Shown in pieces: positions 23,030 to 30,333 of a DNA stretch of 39,760 bases. Both the position numbers and the translations under genes were made by a program. The DNA is from a virus. The notes beneath the pieces are model-generated. The model had not been told where the DNA came from. It was given only the letters and a program-made list of their open reading frames with translations, and made no database searches. Where the stretch lies: IMG/VR virus record IMGVR_UViG_3300042465_004089, positions 1-39,760 of that record, one strand, 5' to 3'. Numbering within the stretch: the stretch's first letter is position 1; each line of letters starts with the position of its first letter.

Positions 23030-23400
23030 TGTTTATTACTCCTGTAAGTTAATTCGTCGCTAAACACTTTGCGAATACGTTCTTGTAAATGTTTCTGGGT
23101 CTTCAGTATAGCACTGATATGTTCGTCTGTTAAGTCCTTCAGTAAAATATAATGTAATTCTTCTTCACCGTTTTTACCGTAGCTTCCCCATTCGAAATTA
23201 TCCCTAATCTTCTCGTGAGAATCGGTGGAGTAAACGCACAGTGGTTCCATATTTCCACTGTGACGAATGTAATCTAGTCCACCATCACAAAAACTAAACT
23301 CCCCGTTAGCGTCGGTATGACAAACGTAATCATATGTACTACGACTGTGTAAGATTGTACCGTCTTTACAGCGCCATTTATTAACTAGTAAATGTGTCAT
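23026..23400 (-). CDS. Conserved phage protein, 124 aa
   Basis: CKDGTILHSRSTYDYVCHTD followed by DGGLDYIRHSG, FEWGSYGKNG and LKDLTDEHISAILKTQ is the order of conserved segments in a common but uncharacterised phage family. Soluble, no catalytic motif. Overlaps both neighbours by 4 bases. Confidence 0.78.
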   Translation of the reverse strand: MTHLLVNKWRCKDGTILHSRSTYDYVCHTDANGEFSFCDGGLDYIRHSGNMEPLCVYSTDSHEKIRDNFEWGSYGKNGEEELHYILLKDLTDEHISAILKTQKHLQERIRKVFSDELTYRSNKQ

Positions 23401-23594
23401 TCCAAACCTCCGTTTAGTTCTTGTTCAATAATCTCAAAATACTCAGCATCATAATGACTGTCTTCAGAAATCTCATGTTTATGTTGTGCAATGTAAAGTT
23501 CAGCGTTTGATTTACTGCTAAACACTCCACGGACTGAAGTTGAATCAGTTTCGTATGCAAGGTAAACATTGTAGGTTACTACGTATACTATCAT
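23397..23594 (-). CDS. Conserved small phage protein, 65 aa
   Basis: VYVVTYNVYLAYETDSTSVR then GVFSSKSNAELYIAQH and EYFEIIEQEL form a beta-beta-alpha-beta pattern common in short phage proteins. Function unknown. Good AAGGA ribosome site. Confidence 0.75.
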   Translation of the reverse strand: MIVYVVTYNVYLAYETDSTSVRGVFSSKSNAELYIAQHKHEISEDSHYDAEYFEIIEQELNGGLE

Positions 23595-23603
23595 TTCTAT
23601 TCC

Positions 23604-23885
23604 TTAAGTGTTAGCTAAACGGATTCTACTCAGATAATGATTCTTAACTTGCTCTGGCAGGTCAACATAGAAGTTAATCTCTGAGTACTGACCACATATT
23701 CCATCTTGTTGTCCTGAGCATAAATTATTTTTATAATAACTGAACTTGATATAGCTGCCAAATGTTCTTAGAGATAAATCCCTAAAAGAAGCACAGGTTA
23801 CCTCATTGCTATTTTGTTGAACGTACTTATCAAAAGCAGTTTTAGCTTCTGGAAAACTTGAATACAAGTTTAGGATAATTTTCAT
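23604..23885 (-). CDS. Hypothetical protein, 93 aa
   Basis: Contains three Cys (TCASFRD, LCSGQQDGICGQ) and several Tyr/Phe; no signal peptide. Weak ribosome site, but the ATG overlaps the upstream stop. No family recognised. Confidence 0.7.
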   Translation of the reverse strand: MKIILNLYSSFPEAKTAFDKYVQQNSNEVTCASFRDLSLRTFGSYIKFSYYKNNLCSGQQDGICGQYSEINFYVDLPEQVKNHYLSRIRLANT

Positions 23886-24124
23886 TTAAGTTCTTTCTCT
23901 AGAAGTTCAACTGGTTGATATCCTAAATCATTTAATTGTGAAGCTATTACAGTTTTTGTTGTAGGATGATTAACAATAAGACCATCGGATAAAGAAATAA
24001 TTACATACATTCTTAACAGATTACCAACATTAGGATTATAACCAATAATCCATTTTTCTTTAGTATTAGGTAACCCCACTACTCTACCAATATAAACATC
24101 ATTAGCTTCCCAAATAACTTTCAT
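23882..24124 (-). CDS. Hypothetical protein, 80 aa
   Basis: Start ATG 24124 chosen because it overlaps the upstream stop (ATGA) with AAGG seven bases before; a start at 24139 would lie inside the upstream gene. MKVIWEANDVYIGRVVGLPN suggests a small beta barrel; ends LLEKELK. Function unknown. Confidence 0.72.
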   Translation of the reverse strand: MKVIWEANDVYIGRVVGLPNTKEKWIIGYNPNVGNLLRMYVIISLSDGLIVNHPTTKTVIASQLNDLGYQPVELLEKELK

Positions 24125-24294
24125 TTTACTGCCTTCCATCCTCGTTGAGCGTTGATTGTAGCTTGACCAATAATAAAAGTCATTTCACTTTTAACTGCAG
24201 AAAAACCACCACGAATAAGCGCATCAATGACTCGTTGTAATGCCCAATCACAAAATTCATGGAAATCTTGCTTGTTGTTGTTTTCGTCTTTCAT
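24121..24294 (-). CDS. Hypothetical protein, 57 aa
   Basis: MKDENNNKQDFHEFCDWALQ onward, with an amphipathic centre (VIDALIRGGFSAVKSEMTFI). It fills the gap between denV and the next gene exactly, with start and stop overlaps on both sides (ATGA), which supports it as real. No family recognised. Confidence 0.72.
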   Translation of the reverse strand: MKDENNNKQDFHEFCDWALQRVIDALIRGGFSAVKSEMTFIIGQATINAQRGWKAVK

Positions 24295-24695
24295 TTTAGA
24301 TTCCTTTTCAGTTGTTTCTTAGCTTCAGCTTCTATCAATCGAAGATTAATTCTATCACGGTTAATCTGCATTGCAACCTCAGTAGGCTTGTAATCCCAGA
24401 ATAAACTTCTATCGATTCCTTGTTCAAGATCAGTTTTAGCTATGCGATTGCAGTTATAACCTCTGTTCTTCATTTCGTTACATAATGAGTCGTAACGTTC
24501 GCTGATGTACTTTAGCTTGTCAATAAAATGGAGAACATGTCCAGCACCTAATGTATATTCATTAGGAATTTTCTTCTTATGAAGTTCATATTGACACTTA
24601 CGTGCGAGTGCAAACACACGAACTATCTCACGATATTCTGAGACTAGGTGGCTATAGTGAAGTTCTTCTACTGGTACTACGTTAATTCTTGTCAT
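24291..24695 (-). CDS. denV: Pyrimidine-dimer DNA glycosylase, T4 endonuclease V-like
   Basis: 134 aa. The N-terminus MTRINVVPVEEL supplies Thr2, the imine-forming nucleophile of T4 DenV, and SEYREIVRVF supplies catalytic Glu23. TLGAGHVLHFIDKLKYI is the other hallmark segment. Excises UV-induced cyclobutane pyrimidine dimers and nicks the abasic site. Length matches T4 DenV (138 aa). First gene after a terminator and a -10 element. Confidence 0.93.
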   Translation of the reverse strand: MTRINVVPVEELHYSHLVSEYREIVRVFALARKCQYELHKKKIPNEYTLGAGHVLHFIDKLKYISERYDSLCNEMKNRGYNCNRIAKTDLEQGIDRSLFWDYKPTEVAMQINRDRINLRLIEAEAKKQLKRNLK

Positions 24696-24724
24696 GTTGT
24701 TCCTTAATTAATTTAAGACGATCA

Positions 24725-24735
24725 ATTGTACATCA
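24725..24735 (-). promoter_or_regulatory. -10 element upstream of denV
   Basis: The reverse strand reads TGATGTACAAT within TTGATGTACAATT; the same 13-mer occurs at 25666-25678. It lies about 30 bases before the denV ATG and right after a terminator. No -35 recognised. Confidence 0.5.
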
Positions 24736-24747
24736 AAAACAAGAAAA

Positions 24748-24761
24748 GCTCCCGAAGGAGC
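24748..24761 (-). terminator. UUCG-loop terminator before denV
   Basis: On the reverse strand GCTCC-TTCG-GGAGC (extendable by A-T pairs) followed by TTTTCTTG; five bases past the stop of the 54-aa gene. Confidence 0.88.
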
Positions 24762-24766
24762 CTTAA

Positions 24767-24931
24767 TTATTTTTCAGGACTTTTACCAGTAGCACCAACG
24801 TCATGTAGCACAGCTAACAACAAGTTGATACTTTGGATCACCATATGCTGGTGCTGAGGGTGCAGTGCATCCCAAGCTGGTATTCCAACACATGCATTAC
24901 GCAAATTTTCGTAGTACTTTAGAACGTCCAT
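24767..24931 (-). CDS. Hypothetical protein, 54 aa
   Basis: MDVLKYYENLRNACVGIPAW ... SINLLLAVLHDVGATGKSPEK. Helical, with one mildly hydrophobic helix. ATG at 24931 follows a strong AAGGAGAATAAA site and is 1 base after the upstream stop; followed by the UUCG terminator. No family recognised. Confidence 0.75.
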   Translation of the reverse strand: MDVLKYYENLRNACVGIPAWDALHPQHQHMVIQSINLLLAVLHDVGATGKSPEK

Positions 24932-24932
24932 T

Positions 24933-25154
24933 TTATTCTCCTTGTTTGTTACGTTGTTTAATCATTGCATCAGCCCACTTATAAGCACATTCTGCCATTC
25001 CTGCTATACCGTTGGTAAAACTCGAATCTCCTACAGCAAATCCCTGCATAGCTTTGGCAGCAAAGTAATCACGCAATGTCATACCTCCTACTATTTCATT
25101 CGGATATGATGGACTAAATGAAATAGGAAATGCTGTTCCTCCGTTGTCAATCAT
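24933..25154 (-). CDS. Conserved phage protein, 73 aa
   Basis: NGGTAFPISF near the N-terminus, then GGMTLRDYFAAKAMQGFA and AECAYKWADAMIKQR: the segments of a very common phage protein of unknown function. Start overlaps the stop of the upstream gene. Confidence 0.8.
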   Translation of the reverse strand: MIDNGGTAFPISFSPSYPNEIVGGMTLRDYFAAKAMQGFAVGDSSFTNGIAGMAECAYKWADAMIKQRNKQGE

Positions 25155-25339
25155 TATTCACCCCGCTTAAGTTTACGTTGTTCGTCATAATTTCTTTTCT
25201 TACTTTTCGATTTACCATCTGGCGCGCCCTTGTGTTCTTTTGTTTTATTCTTACTCAACTTCGAATAATAACCCACACCACCAAACTCCAGTTCATCATC
25301 AATAAAACGAGCGTAACCAGAAGTTTTTACTTTAGACAT
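25154..25339 (-). CDS. Hypothetical basic protein, 61 aa
   Basis: The C-terminal half is strongly basic and polar (NKTKEHKGAPDGKSKSKKRN), probably disordered and able to bind nucleic acid. Coupled to the next gene (TAATG). No family recognised. Confidence 0.68.
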   Translation of the reverse strand: MSKVKTSGYARFIDDELEFGGVGYYSKLSKNKTKEHKGAPDGKSKSKKRNYDEQRKLKRGE

Positions 25340-25340
25340 A

Positions 25341-25577
25341 TTACAGTTTACCTTCCTTCAAATCCCGGTTTAATGCTTCAACCATTTCAGCACCTTCTTC
25401 AAAGCTCAGATCAACTTCTACTACAGTAATAAGTTCACCTTTCTTATCCACAGCTACAACGTTAACCAACGTGCGATCAGCAATTGATCGTACTAGAGTA
25501 TGTGCGTAAATCTTTTTATTGATGATCTTGATATCAGTTTGTGTACCAGTCTTGATTGGAGCGTATTGTGTAGTCAT
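25341..25577 (-). CDS. Hypothetical protein, 78 aa
   Basis: Beta-rich core (TLVNVVAVDKKGELITVVEV) and a C-terminal helix (EEGAEMVEALNRDLKEGKL). AAAGGAAATCC ribosome site; overlaps the upstream gene by 4 bases. Function unknown. Confidence 0.74.
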   Translation of the reverse strand: MTTQYAPIKTGTQTDIKIINKKIYAHTLVRSIADRTLVNVVAVDKKGELITVVEVDLSFEEGAEMVEALNRDLKEGKL

Positions 25578-25774
25578 TGGATTTCCTTTAAGTTAAAATG
25601 AATCGTGTCAGTGTTACTGTAATTATCCTGCACATGACACCTGAGTTGATCTTCATCTTCAGTTGAATTGTACATCAAATAATCCTGATCTATTGGTTTT
25701 TCTTTAAGTTTCTTTCTTGGCATGTAAACGACGGTTTTACTCTGGTTTGATTTGTTTTGTTTGTTTAACTGCAT
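25574..25774 (-). CDS. Hypothetical protein, 66 aa
   Basis: Polar, Asn/Gln/Lys-rich N-terminus (MQLNKQNKSNQSKTVVYMPR) and acidic middle (YNSTEDEDQLRCHVQDNYS). Carries an internal copy of the TTGATGTACAATT box. Starts at the stop of the 38-aa gene. No family recognised. Confidence 0.65.
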   Translation of the reverse strand: MQLNKQNKSNQSKTVVYMPRKKLKEKPIDQDYLMYNSTEDEDQLRCHVQDNYSNTDTIHFNLKEIQ

Positions 25775-25890
25775 TAATACTTCCCTACTTTAAAAATACG
25801 ATAACGTTTATTATTTATCTTAAGATACAAACCTGCATATTTCCATAGCATTGGAGAGTGCCATATTAGTTTAATTGTCGGTAGATTCAT
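25774..25890 (-). CDS. Hypothetical protein, 38 aa
   Basis: MNLPTIKLIWHSPMLWKYAG ... INNKRYRIFKVGKY. Very short and basic, but placed exactly between neighbours: its ATG overlaps the HU-like stop and its stop overlaps the next ATG. The coupled layout is the main support. Confidence 0.6.
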   Translation of the reverse strand: MNLPTIKLIWHSPMLWKYAGLYLKINNKRYRIFKVGKY

Positions 25891-26195
25891 TCTTGTTTTC
25901 CTTTCCTGTTGTATTCTTTGACCCTGTTCTGCAATGATTGAGATACCTTAAGCCTCATTGTAACACTTTCTGGTGTTTCTTTCATGATACCTTCCTTTAG
26001 ATCATAGTTCATAAAAGATTTATTAATACTAGGCATGAAAGTACCGAAGTTATTCAAGGTTACTTCATGTTTTTCTTTGACTAACTTTTCGATTACTTCA
26101 GTAAAGATTGTAAGGAAATCTTCGTATTCGTATTTGTGATATGCATCACTATGTTTATTTAGTTCTTCGATTAATTGTTTCTGGTTGATTTTCAT
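25887..26195 (-). CDS. HU/IHF-like DNA-binding protein
   Basis: 102 aa. Two N-terminal helices (QKQLIEELNKHSDAYHKYE; IFTEVIEKLVKEKHE) precede VTLNNFGTFMP, matching the V-x-L-x-x-FGTF turn of HU proteins, then a basic arm-like segment and MRLKVSQSLQNRVKEY. Probably a small DNA-bending protein for phage genome organisation or gene control. The arm lacks the usual RNP tip, so binding mode may differ. Confidence 0.7.
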   Translation of the reverse strand: MKINQKQLIEELNKHSDAYHKYEYEDFLTIFTEVIEKLVKEKHEVTLNNFGTFMPSINKSFMNYDLKEGIMKETPESVTMRLKVSQSLQNRVKEYNRKGKQE

Positions 26196-26362
26196 TTAAC
26201 GTCCATTTCTTTTACGTAGTAATCTTGTCCGGGATCACTGCTTTTGCACATTAGTTCTAAGCAGTTATCCTCAGCGTTTTGTTTTTCTTGATACAAATCA
26301 ATAATACATTCGAAGAAATCACAACCATTAAAATAGTTACTAACTAAAGCATAGACTTTCAT
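26192..26362 (-). CDS. Hypothetical protein, 56 aa
   Basis: MKVYALVSNYFNGCDFFECI ... DYYVKEMDVK. Three Cys in the first 40 residues; ends overlapping the HU-like ATG (ATGA). No family recognised. Confidence 0.7.
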   Translation of the reverse strand: MKVYALVSNYFNGCDFFECIIDLYQEKQNAEDNCLELMCKSSDPGQDYYVKEMDVK

Positions 26363-26363
26363 A

Positions 26364-26558
26364 TTAATTTACAAATTCTATAACAGATGTATTCAGTACA
26401 CCATGAGGGATTACTTTAAGTTTACCTTTTACATAAAGTTTGAAGCAACCATTGTTATTTAAAATATTAATAATAATATCAGCGCATTCTTCTTTTGTTT
26501 TATCAATACTATCTGAAACAATCAGACCATGATTAGCTGTTTCTATTACTAATTGCAT
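26364..26558 (-). CDS. Hypothetical protein, 64 aa
   Basis: MQLVIETANHGLIVSDSIDK followed by a helix and beta segments ending VIEFVN; alpha-beta small protein. One base from the following gene. Function unknown. Confidence 0.7.
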   Translation of the reverse strand: MQLVIETANHGLIVSDSIDKTKEECADIIINILNNNGCFKLYVKGKLKVIPHGVLNTSVIEFVN

Positions 26559-26559
26559 A

Positions 26560-26697
26560 TTAACCCTTCACATCATTAGCAGACTGATGCCATTTAGTGA
26601 ATGGAATTACTACTGGTACTGCAGCATTCGGTAGTAGCATCTTAGGCCAGTCTTGGAATTTAGTATCCTTGGTTGGAACTACGATTAATTCTATCAT
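26560..26697 (-). CDS. Hypothetical protein, 45 aa
   Basis: MIELIVVPTKDTKFQDWPKM ... WHQSANDVKG. AAGGAATAAAA ribosome site, fits exactly between its neighbours. No family recognised. Confidence 0.65.
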   Translation of the reverse strand: MIELIVVPTKDTKFQDWPKMLLPNAAVPVVIPFTKWHQSANDVKG

Positions 26698-26699
26698 TT

Positions 26700-27044
26700 T
26701 TATTCCTTACTGTGGATTTTAACTTCTTTTAGTTCCTTGGTTTCACCGTCGAATACTAGTTCTAGTTTGTTGCAGAGAAGTAAATGTGTGTATTTAGAAT
26801 GATAAACATATTCCATACCATACCATGCTCCATCTACACCATGAATATCTTTACTGTTGTCACTATACAACCCAATAAACTTGGAATAATCTGGCTTTGG
26901 TTTAACGCGGTAACTAACTGCAGGAATCCACTCTGGATCATTGTTTTCCACATCTGTCCATTCATATTTCCAGTTCTGAAACTGAATAATAGCACCCGCA
27001 GCCCAAGCGCGGATTAATTTTTTGTGTTTATGTCCTGTTTGCAT
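26700..27044 (-). CDS. Phage protein with AWAxG...YRVKP domain (second copy)
   Basis: 114 aa. HKKLIRAWAAGAIIQFQNW, WTDVENNDPEWIPA and SYRVKPKPD correspond to the domain in the protein at 22613. The C-terminal half is different (YHSKYTHLLLCNKLELVFDG). Unknown role; the domain is common among phage accessory proteins. Confidence 0.75.
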   Translation of the reverse strand: MQTGHKHKKLIRAWAAGAIIQFQNWKYEWTDVENNDPEWIPAVSYRVKPKPDYSKFIGLYSDNSKDIHGVDGAWYGMEYVYHSKYTHLLLCNKLELVFDGETKELKEVKIHSKE

Positions 27045-27069
27045 TTAAGTTCCTTTATTGGTTAATTGG

Positions 27070-27498
27070 TTAATTGAATTGTTCAACTTCTACACCTGCT
27101 GATAACAGTAATTCTACACCAGTTTTTTCTCTGTACAACTCAGAATAAACTAATTTTTTGATACCAGCATTTACCAACATTGCACTGCAAGGTACACACG
27201 GTGACAATGTTGTGTAGATTGTAGCTCCAAAGCATGACACACCTTCCTTAGCAGCTTTAAGTATAGTGTTAAGTTCTGCGTGCACTACCTCATTTTTAGT
27301 AACATAGTGACCAAGGCCTGTAGCATCCATTTCACACTCATTAGAACAGCCTGTAGGCGTTCCGTTATACCCACCGAGTACTACCCCATGTTCTGTGACT
27401 AAACACGCTCCTACCTGCTTACGTTTAGCCTTGGATAGCTTTGAGTATTGAATAGCAATACCCATGTATAAGCTATCGTTTTCTTGTTTAGTTGGCAT
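27070..27498 (-). CDS. dCMP deaminase-like enzyme
   Basis: 142 aa. Zinc site HAE (H73, catalytic E75) and PCVPC (C101, C104); GYNGTPTGCSN is typical of deoxycytidylate deaminases. Converts dCMP to dUMP, the substrate of the phage ThyX, so it links cytidine nucleotides to dTTP synthesis. Ribosome site AAGGAATAATC. Confidence 0.93.
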   Translation of the reverse strand: MPTKQENDSLYMGIAIQYSKLSKAKRKQVGACLVTEHGVVLGGYNGTPTGCSNECEMDATGLGHYVTKNEVVHAELNTILKAAKEGVSCFGATIYTTLSPCVPCSAMLVNAGIKKLVYSELYREKTGVELLLSAGVEVEQFN

Positions 27499-27500
27499 GA

Positions 27501-28154
27501 TTATTCCTTAGAAAAACCATAGAGTTCTATTTCAGCTTTTTCTCTAGCTTTACAAGCATCTTCGAAGTTATCAAAAATACCGAGATATTTGTTGACACCA
27601 TATTGAGAAATAGCAGCTATATATTTACCTCGTCTTTTATTAAAATGAACTCCAGTTTTTCCTGACTTATTACTTGATAATAAGCGTTTATTAAATCCTT
27701 GTTCAGTGGTATCAGACCATTTACAGTTTTCTTTACAGTAATTTGAATTGACATCAATTCTATCCAATTGTAGACCTTCTGGTCTTTTACCCATATCTTT
27801 AAGAAAATTATTGAAATCTTTCCATTCTTCTATATAGGATATACCTCTCATTCCATAAAATTCGTACGAAGGGTTATTAGGATTATCACATCTTGCCTTC
27901 ATTCCAGACCAAATTATATACTCTGTTGAATTAGTTAAACCATGAGTTTTGTGTTTAGTAGGAGCTACTTCTATACTTAGACAGCCACATGATTTTGTGT
28001 TTAATCTAACTAAAGAATCACTTGCAACTACACAATAATTACCACATTCACAAATACATTTCCACGCAACTCTTCCATATTTAGTATTTGCACTTCGTTC
28101 CAATACTGTTAATCTTGAAAATTTTTGTCCTGTTATATCTAACAATTTTACCAT
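27501..28154 (-). CDS. Putative homing endonuclease / DNA-binding protein with zinc region and AP2 domain
   Basis: 217 aa from ATG 28154 (GGAG six bases upstream). LDITGQKFSRLTVLERSANT, CICECGNYCVV and TKSCGCLSIE form the N-terminal zinc region; IIWSGMKARCDNPNNPSYEF then YGMRGISYIEEW and DRIDVNSNYCKENCKW form the HNH-like core of this phage family. SGKTGVHFNKRRGKYIAAIS and KYLGIFDNFEDACKARE form a C-terminal AP2-like domain. Its AT-rich coding differs from the adjacent deaminases, consistent with insertion as a mobile gene. Confidence 0.85.
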   Translation of the reverse strand: MVKLLDITGQKFSRLTVLERSANTKYGRVAWKCICECGNYCVVASDSLVRLNTKSCGCLSIEVAPTKHKTHGLTNSTEYIIWSGMKARCDNPNNPSYEFYGMRGISYIEEWKDFNNFLKDMGKRPEGLQLDRIDVNSNYCKENCKWSDTTEQGFNKRLLSSNKSGKTGVHFNKRRGKYIAAISQYGVNKYLGIFDNFEDACKAREKAEIELYGFSKE

Positions 28155-28172
28155 CTCTATCTCCAATTAATT

Positions 28173-28307
28173 TTAATCTCTATTAAATACAATATATGTT
28201 ATTACTATAGCAATTACGCCAACTGATGCAAAGAACAGTAGTTTTTCCTTGAAGTAAGACGAATCCAAAGGGTTCGGATTCTTGTATTCTTTTTGATCTT
28301 GATTCAT
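28173..28307 (-). CDS. Small single-pass membrane protein, 44 aa
   Basis: Polar N-terminus (MNQDQKEYKNPNPLDSSYFK) and one transmembrane helix (LLFFASVGVIAIVITYIVF) ending NRD. Contains the 29-nt element that recurs at 36701. Could be an inner-membrane early protein; no family recognised. Confidence 0.68.
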   Translation of the reverse strand: MNQDQKEYKNPNPLDSSYFKEKLLFFASVGVIAIVITYIVFNRD

Positions 28308-28316
28308 ATTAGCCTT

Positions 28317-28676
28317 TCAAATATTCCATTCTGTAGGATCAACCTGCACTATACCACAATCCGAGGTGTATCTAACGTACTTAACGCCTGTTTCAACAAT
28401 AGCTATCTTACAACTAATGCAAGGGCAAGCATTAGCCATTGTACCATCCTTATTGAACCTTTGTACCAACAAAGAATGAACCTTCCTGTTTCTACTTGCC
28501 AATAAACACGCGACTTCTGCGTGTAGAAATATTCTTAGTTCCGACAAACCAGCTTTAACTGAGAGTTCCTTTTGCCAAGGGTTGCTCTTGGTATACATGT
28601 TTGTACGTGTAGCTATGATATTCCCACGTTTATCAAATGATGAACAGATCAGTTCAAATTTACTACGAGCAGACAA
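28317..28676 (-). CDS. Second cytidine/deoxycytidylate deaminase-like protein
   Basis: 119 aa. HAE (H52, E54) and CPCISC (C86, C89) give the zinc-dependent deaminase fold; RSKFELICSSFDKRGNIIAT is the usual first strand region. It lacks the dCMP-specific TPTGC loop of the enzyme at 27070, so its substrate may be another cytosine base, nucleotide or RNA/DNA. Follows its own -10 box. Confidence 0.82.
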   Translation of the reverse strand: MSARSKFELICSSFDKRGNIIATRTNMYTKSNPWQKELSVKAGLSELRIFLHAEVACLLASRNRKVHSLLVQRFNKDGTMANACPCISCKIAIVETGVKYVRYTSDCGIVQVDPTEWNI

Positions 28677-28703
28677 TGTTGATTCCTATTTGTTTAAAAC
28701 TAA

Positions 28704-28714
28704 ATTATACCAAA
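28704..28714 (-). promoter_or_regulatory. -10 box before the second deaminase gene
   Basis: The reverse strand reads TTTGGTATAAT overlapping the end of the 92-aa gene, 28 bases before the ATG at 28676; TGn plus perfect TATAAT. Confidence 0.55.
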
Positions 28715-28983
28715 CCACGCTTGAGTACAGCCTGAATTTTGGCAAGTTTATTCCGTTGCTTACGTGCCTTGTCTGTACGCTTAAAATAAAGTTCAGACCT
28801 GTCTTTATCACTTGATTTGAAGCTTTCAGCCACATGTTTGTAATGTCCAATAGACCACTCAAGAGCTTCCAGTTCAGTCTTCAACAGAGCAACCAAGGAT
28901 TGTACTTGTGCTTTACTAAGACCTTGCTTTGGTTTGAAAGTTTTAACGCGCTTTGTCATACGAGGTACTTTTGTGTCGATCAT
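28705..28983 (-). CDS. Hypothetical coiled-coil protein, 92 aa
   Basis: Basic start (MIDTKVPRMTKRVKTFKPKQ) then helices (LSKAQVQSLVALLKTELEAL; KARKQRNKLAKIQAVL). Lys/Arg-rich, possibly nucleic-acid binding. GGAG ribosome site, 1 base after the wall hydrolase stop. No family recognised. Confidence 0.74.
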   Translation of the reverse strand: MIDTKVPRMTKRVKTFKPKQGLSKAQVQSLVALLKTELEALEWSIGHYKHVAESFKSSDKDRSELYFKRTDKARKQRNKLAKIQAVLKRGLV

Positions 28984-28984
28984 T

Positions 28985-29482
28985 TCAAGCTCCTATAAAA
29001 ATATGATTACCAATGATAACATGCTTAGTACCTTTTTTACTAAACCTCGGAATCTTTTTCAAGCTAACCGTATGATAGAACACGTACTCCTTATCCAGAA
29101 CAGGTTTAAATGATCCTACAGCAGCTTCAAACGCCAGTTCCTCTATGGTAGCCTTAACTCGGTGTTCCGAGGGCTTATACGTCGGCTTAACTATGTTCTT
29201 ACCACCGTTTAAATAACTGAACTGATACGGTTGTTTGATCACTGAACAGAAATCACTTGGATAGTCTTTATGTTTGGTACGATTTACAATCACTGACAAT
29301 ACAGCTTTGATTCCTTCCTTTGGTTCTCCCCTTGCTTCGGCATGAAGGGCTGAATTTAGGCACAATACTTGTTTGTTTACTTCTGATACCTTCAGCTTAG
29401 ATACGGCAGGTTGTTCTTTATGTAGTGATGCTGGAAAAATTGAAAATAGCATAAATATATAAATAGTAAATAAAAATTTCAT
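28985..29482 (-). CDS. Cell-wall hydrolase, SleB/Hydrolase_2-like, exported
   Basis: 165 aa. An N-terminal signal-type segment (MKFLFTIYIFMLFSIFPASL) is followed by the SleB domain: LNSALHAEARGEPKEGIKAV (catalytic Glu49), SVIVNRTKHKDYPSDFC, PYQFSYL and a late VIIGNHIFIG. The family cleaves peptidoglycan (lytic transglycosylase/amidase reports). Unusually it is far from the lysis cassette and second in the reverse block, beside the putative regulator. Confidence 0.88.
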   Translation of the reverse strand: MKFLFTIYIFMLFSIFPASLHKEQPAVSKLKVSEVNKQVLCLNSALHAEARGEPKEGIKAVLSVIVNRTKHKDYPSDFCSVIKQPYQFSYLNGGKNIVKPTYKPSEHRVKATIEELAFEAAVGSFKPVLDKEYVFYHTVSLKKIPRFSKKGTKHVIIGNHIFIGA

Positions 29483-30075
29483 GGTTTATTTCTTCGTTCA
29501 AGTTCGTCGGCAGTTTTAGTGTAACTTTCAGTTAATTGTTTAATCTGAATGTGTTGTAAAAGATTTCCACCGTAGCTCATTTGTGTTATAGCACGAGTAA
29601 GACTGTCGATGTATGTTTCATCTAAATCAAGTTCTTGAATTATATCCTGAACTTGTTCATAAACTCTTTCATCTATCAAAGTTACAGCCTGAAGCACAAG
29701 TTGTAAAGATTTATGTGCTTCTTCTGGTTTCATCCAATAAGGACGAACAATAGTATTGTCCACAGCTTTTACCTTAGTCCTTAATCTTTGCATTACTTTA
29801 GCCTCATTTTGAGACTTTTCCTTATCGGTCCAGTCAGGGTTAATTGGGGTTATTTCTGCGGCTTTCTTAAGAATTTCACCAGAAGTTATACCTCTGGTTG
29901 ACTTAGCTTTAGCGACAAGAGCCTTCATTGTATCATTTTCTTTTATGTTTTTCTGAACACTTGAAAGATTTCTTTTGCACCAGTCTATGCTACAATTTAG
30001 CTCCTTAGCAATTGCTGAATAACTCAGACCTTGTTTGCGTAAAAGTGTAGCTTGCTCTAGATTTATTGTTTTCAT
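29479..30075 (-). CDS. Helix-turn-helix protein, candidate regulator
   Basis: 198 aa. Residues 6-36 (ATLLRKQGLSYSAIAKELNC) form a Hin/MerR-type HTH; the rest is helical and basic (MKALVAKAKSTRGITSGEIL; VMQRLRTKVKAVDN). First gene transcribed leftward from the divergent region with a promoter 30 bases upstream, so it is well placed to control early genes and perhaps its own promoter. It could alternatively be an uncharacterised DNA-binding or small-terminase-like protein. Confidence 0.7.
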   Translation of the reverse strand: MKTINLEQATLLRKQGLSYSAIAKELNCSIDWCKRNLSSVQKNIKENDTMKALVAKAKSTRGITSGEILKKAAEITPINPDWTDKEKSQNEAKVMQRLRTKVKAVDNTIVRPYWMKPEEAHKSLQLVLQAVTLIDERVYEQVQDIIQELDLDETYIDSLTRAITQMSYGGNLLQHIQIKQLTESYTKTADELERRNKP

Positions 30076-30103
30076 ATAATTCCTTTGTTGTAGTTATACC
30101 TCA

Positions 30104-30112
30104 ATTATACCA
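30104..30112 (-). promoter_or_regulatory. Leftward promoter of the HTH gene
   Basis: The reverse strand reads TGGTATAATTGAGG: extended -10, perfect TATAAT, 29 bases before the ATG at 30075. No good -35. Confidence 0.65.
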
Positions 30113-30279
30113 CTAAACAACTAGAAAAGATAGTGAAATAGTGTAAAAATACACCAATACACCTTTTTGTAGTATTACTTATATAGTGTATAAAAGTGTA
30201 TAGCACAAATTTGATTATTCGAATATGTTTAGCACAAAAAAACAACACAACTAAAATAAATATTCTGAAGTTTACCGGA

Positions 30280-30300
30280 GGCTTAAATCTGGGGTACAAT
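30280..30300 (+). promoter_or_regulatory. Rightward promoter candidate, GGGTACAAT type
   Basis: GGCTTAAATCTGGGG then TACAAT. It is 18/21 identical to 36274-36294 upstream of another early gene, so it looks like a repeated early-promoter sequence. It lies about 270 bases before the first rightward gene. Confidence 0.5.
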
Positions 30301-30333
30301 AACACTTGTGTTGATACTTAGAGTAATCTAAAG

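Noticed and set aside
29479-30075. Small terminase subunit for the HTH protein
   Set aside because: HTH and length would allow it, but position at the start of the leftward block without a large terminase gene argues for a regulator; left open in the annotation.
30105-30305. 66-aa reverse frame in the divergent region
   Set aside because: Biased AT-rich translation (Phe, Ile, Val), overlaps promoter elements, no ribosome site; treated as non-coding.
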